Assembly (NCBI GenBank): GCA_046152955.1
Contig: JBJXGA010000075.1
Coordinates: forward strand, 1-14,984
Length of the DNA: 14,984 bases
Direction of reading: 5' to 3'
Origin: SIAF01 sp046152955
GTDB lineage: Bacteria > Planctomycetota > Planctomycetia > Planctomycetales > Planctomycetaceae
The position numbers and the translations under genes were made by a program. This document shows, piece by piece, positions 13,599-14,984 of the stretch; the first letter of the stretch is position 1; each line of letters opens with the position of its first letter. The notes below the pieces were generated by a model that saw only the letters and a program-made list of their open reading frames with translations, searched no databases and had not been told where the DNA came from.

Positions 13599-14984
13599 AT
13601 GCAGGATTGGCTGGCGACGGAGCTGCGCGGTTTGGATTTGGGAGACAAGCGGTTGAACGAGCGGCAGGGGATCCTGTTGAACAAATTGGCAGCCAATCCG
13701 AATGCCAGCCTGCCAGGATCGACCTGTTCGTGGGCCGAACTGCTGGCGGCCTACCGATTCTGCGACAATCAACGAGTCACTTCTGAAAAAGTTTTGTCAC
13801 CGCATCGGGCGGCGACGATCGAACGCATTCGATGCCATGCCGTGGTGCTGATTCCTCAGGACACGACAGAGCTCGTTCTGGATCGAGATCCGGAAAGCGG
13901 CTTCGGAAAATTGACGTCGTCGATCGGATTGCTGGACCACATTCAGATTGCCGTGACGCCCCTGGGGCAGCATCTGGGCGTCACGCGTTGCCATCTGTGG
14001 GCGCGGCCGATGGAGAACCCGCACAAGGAGACGCACAATCGCGATCGCCCCATTGAGGAGAAGGAAAGCATGCGCTGGCTGGACGGTTATCGCGACGCCT
14101 GCCTGATCGCCCAGCAAGCTCCGGGAACCTTGATCGTCAGTCTCTCCGATCGCGAAGGCGATGTGTATGAATGCCTCCTGGAAGGCGCGACGCCGGAACG
14201 GGGAAAGACCGCGGAGTGGATTGTCCGTTCGGCGCAGAATCGAATTCTGAATCCCACGGAAGAATCGGCGTCGCAAGCGAAGAAACTGCGCGCCGCGGCG
14301 TCCGAATTGCCAGTCGTGGGCACAGGCACGATCAAGATCCCGGCGCGCGCGAACCAGCCCGCCCGCGTGGCGCGGGTCGAATACCGTGCCGGTTGCCTGA
14401 CGCTGAAGGCGCCACCCCGCAAGGAAGACAAGCTCCCTGACATCATCGTCAATGTGGCCTTCGTGGTCGAAGTTGATCCACCGGCCAATGTCGAACCGCT
14501 GAACTGGCTGCTGCTGACGAGTCTCTCCATCGACACGTTGCAGGACGTACTGCGCGTCGTCGAGTACTACTCGTCACGCTGGCAGATCGAAGTCTTTTTC
14601 AAGGTGCTCAAGCAAGGCTGCACGGTGGAGCGCCTGCAATTGCAGGAAGCACGACGGATGGAGGTTTGCGTGTCGCTGTATTGCATCGTGGCTTGGCGCA
14701 TCCTGCATGTGACAATGTTGGGCCGCGACTGTCCGGAAATCAGTTGCGAAGCAGTATTCTCTACAGCGGAATGGCAGTCCACATGTGCGGTGGTGACGAA
14801 ATCAGCGCCTCCACAAGCTCCACCGATGCTGGGTGACTTTCTGAAATTCGTGGCCGCACTCGGAGGCCACCTGGGCCGCGCCCATGATGGACCGCCTGGC
14901 CCCGAAATCATCTGGCGCGGAATGCGCCGTGTATTCGACTTCGCCATCGCCTGGGAAACCCGGACCGCAAATGCGAAACCAACG
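13599..14984 (+). CDS. IS4-family (IS50/Tn5 group) DDE transposase, 3' end outside window
   Basis: The frame is open for 462 codons from the ATG at 13599 to the last base of the window with no stop, so the end is missing, probably by only a few codons. The N-terminus (WLATELRGLDLGDKRLNERQ, 4-23) matches the Tn5-transposase DNA-binding domain. The catalytic acidic residues are all present: D88 in LIPQDTTEL, D184 in SLSDREGDVYE and E331. E331 sits in a perfect IS4 YREK signature, Y324-x2-R327-x3-E331-x6-K338. The C-terminal LGDFLKFVAALGGHLGR (411-427) and IIWRGMRRVFDF (437-448) match the conserved tail of the family. The cut-and-paste transposase is probably active or recently so: no frameshift, all catalytic residues kept, good ribosome site. 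Confidence 0.93.
   Translation, partial: MQDWLATELRGLDLGDKRLNERQGILLNKLAANPNASLPGSTCSWAELLAAYRFCDNQRVTSEKVLSPHRAATIERIRCHAVVLIPQDTTELVLDRDPESGFGKLTSSIGLLDHIQIAVTPLGQHLGVTRCHLWARPMENPHKETHNRDRPIEEKESMRWLDGYRDACLIAQQAPGTLIVSLSDREGDVYECLLEGATPERGKTAEWIVRSAQNRILNPTEESASQAKKLRAAASELPVVGTGTIKIPARANQPARVARVEYRAGCLTLKAPPRKEDKLPDIIVNVAFVVEVDPPANVEPLNWLLLTSLSIDTLQDVLRVVEYYSSRWQIEVFFKVLKQGCTVERLQLQEARRMEVCVSLYCIVAWRILHVTMLGRDCPEISCEAVFSTAEWQSTCAVVTKSAPPQAPPMLGDFLKFVAALGGHLGRAHDGPPGPEIIWRGMRRVFDFAIAWETRTANAKPT

Larger units (their letters stand above)
13480..14984 (+). mobile_element. IS4-family (IS50/Tn5 group) insertion sequence, right end outside window
   Basis: The left boundary is placed at a Tn5-like terminal sequence at 13480-13498. 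An intact-looking transposase frame begins 101 bases inside. The right terminal repeat and the second target-site copy lie beyond base 14984, so insertion length and target duplication cannot be checked here. Confidence 0.8.

Overview
The window reads as a piece of a GC-rich genome from the Planctomycetota, probably a Planctomycetaceae-like lineage. This is inferred from the gene families and not from any marker gene. The clues are a DUF4058 protein, a membrane-anchored multiheme cytochrome fused to TPRs, a TPR/FG-GAP/ASPIC-UnbV (CRTAC1-type) protein, a CBM9-like domain protein, weak Shine-Dalgarno sites, and gene-poor gaps crowded with small palindromic repeats.

Layout. 28-798 (-) is a DUF4058 gene. 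799-1365 has no gene but holds two inverted copies of a hairpin-pair module and a DUF4058 gene remnant. 1366-3222 (-) is a seven-CxxCH cytochrome c/TPR protein. 3467-4108 (-) is a small zinc-ribbon protein. 4109-4707 has no gene but holds a G-rich stretch and a ~165-bp inverted hairpin repeat. 4708-7029 (+) is a CRTAC1-type seven-repeat propeller protein, and its stop overlaps the start of 7026-8600 (+), a membrane-anchored metallo-beta-lactamase-fold protein. 8601-9374 has no gene and is a patchwork of repeat families, including a 207-bp element with perfect 19-bp terminal inverted repeats. 9735-10391 (-) and 9375-9710 (-) form a two-gene operon (CBM9-like protein, then cupin). 10501-13350 (+) is a divergent UvrA. 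From about 13480 past the right edge lies an IS4-family (IS50/Tn5 group) insertion sequence with an apparently intact transposase.

How the genes fit together. The cytochrome/TPR protein and the CRTAC1/MBL pair are divergently placed, membrane-anchored and apparently envelope-facing. They may belong to one surface or periplasmic redox/scaffold module, but this is inferred from proximity and shared architecture; no substrate can be read from the sequence. UvrA is a DNA-repair-type ABC ATPase that keeps both ATPase cassettes and the UvrB-binding region. It lacks the usual insertion domain and carries an in-frame AT-rich interspersed repeat in its second half.

The most unusual signals are the in-frame repeat and missing domain in UvrA, the internally duplicated MBL protein whose second half has lost its metal ligands, and the several families of inverted, base-pair-conserving hairpin repeats between genes.
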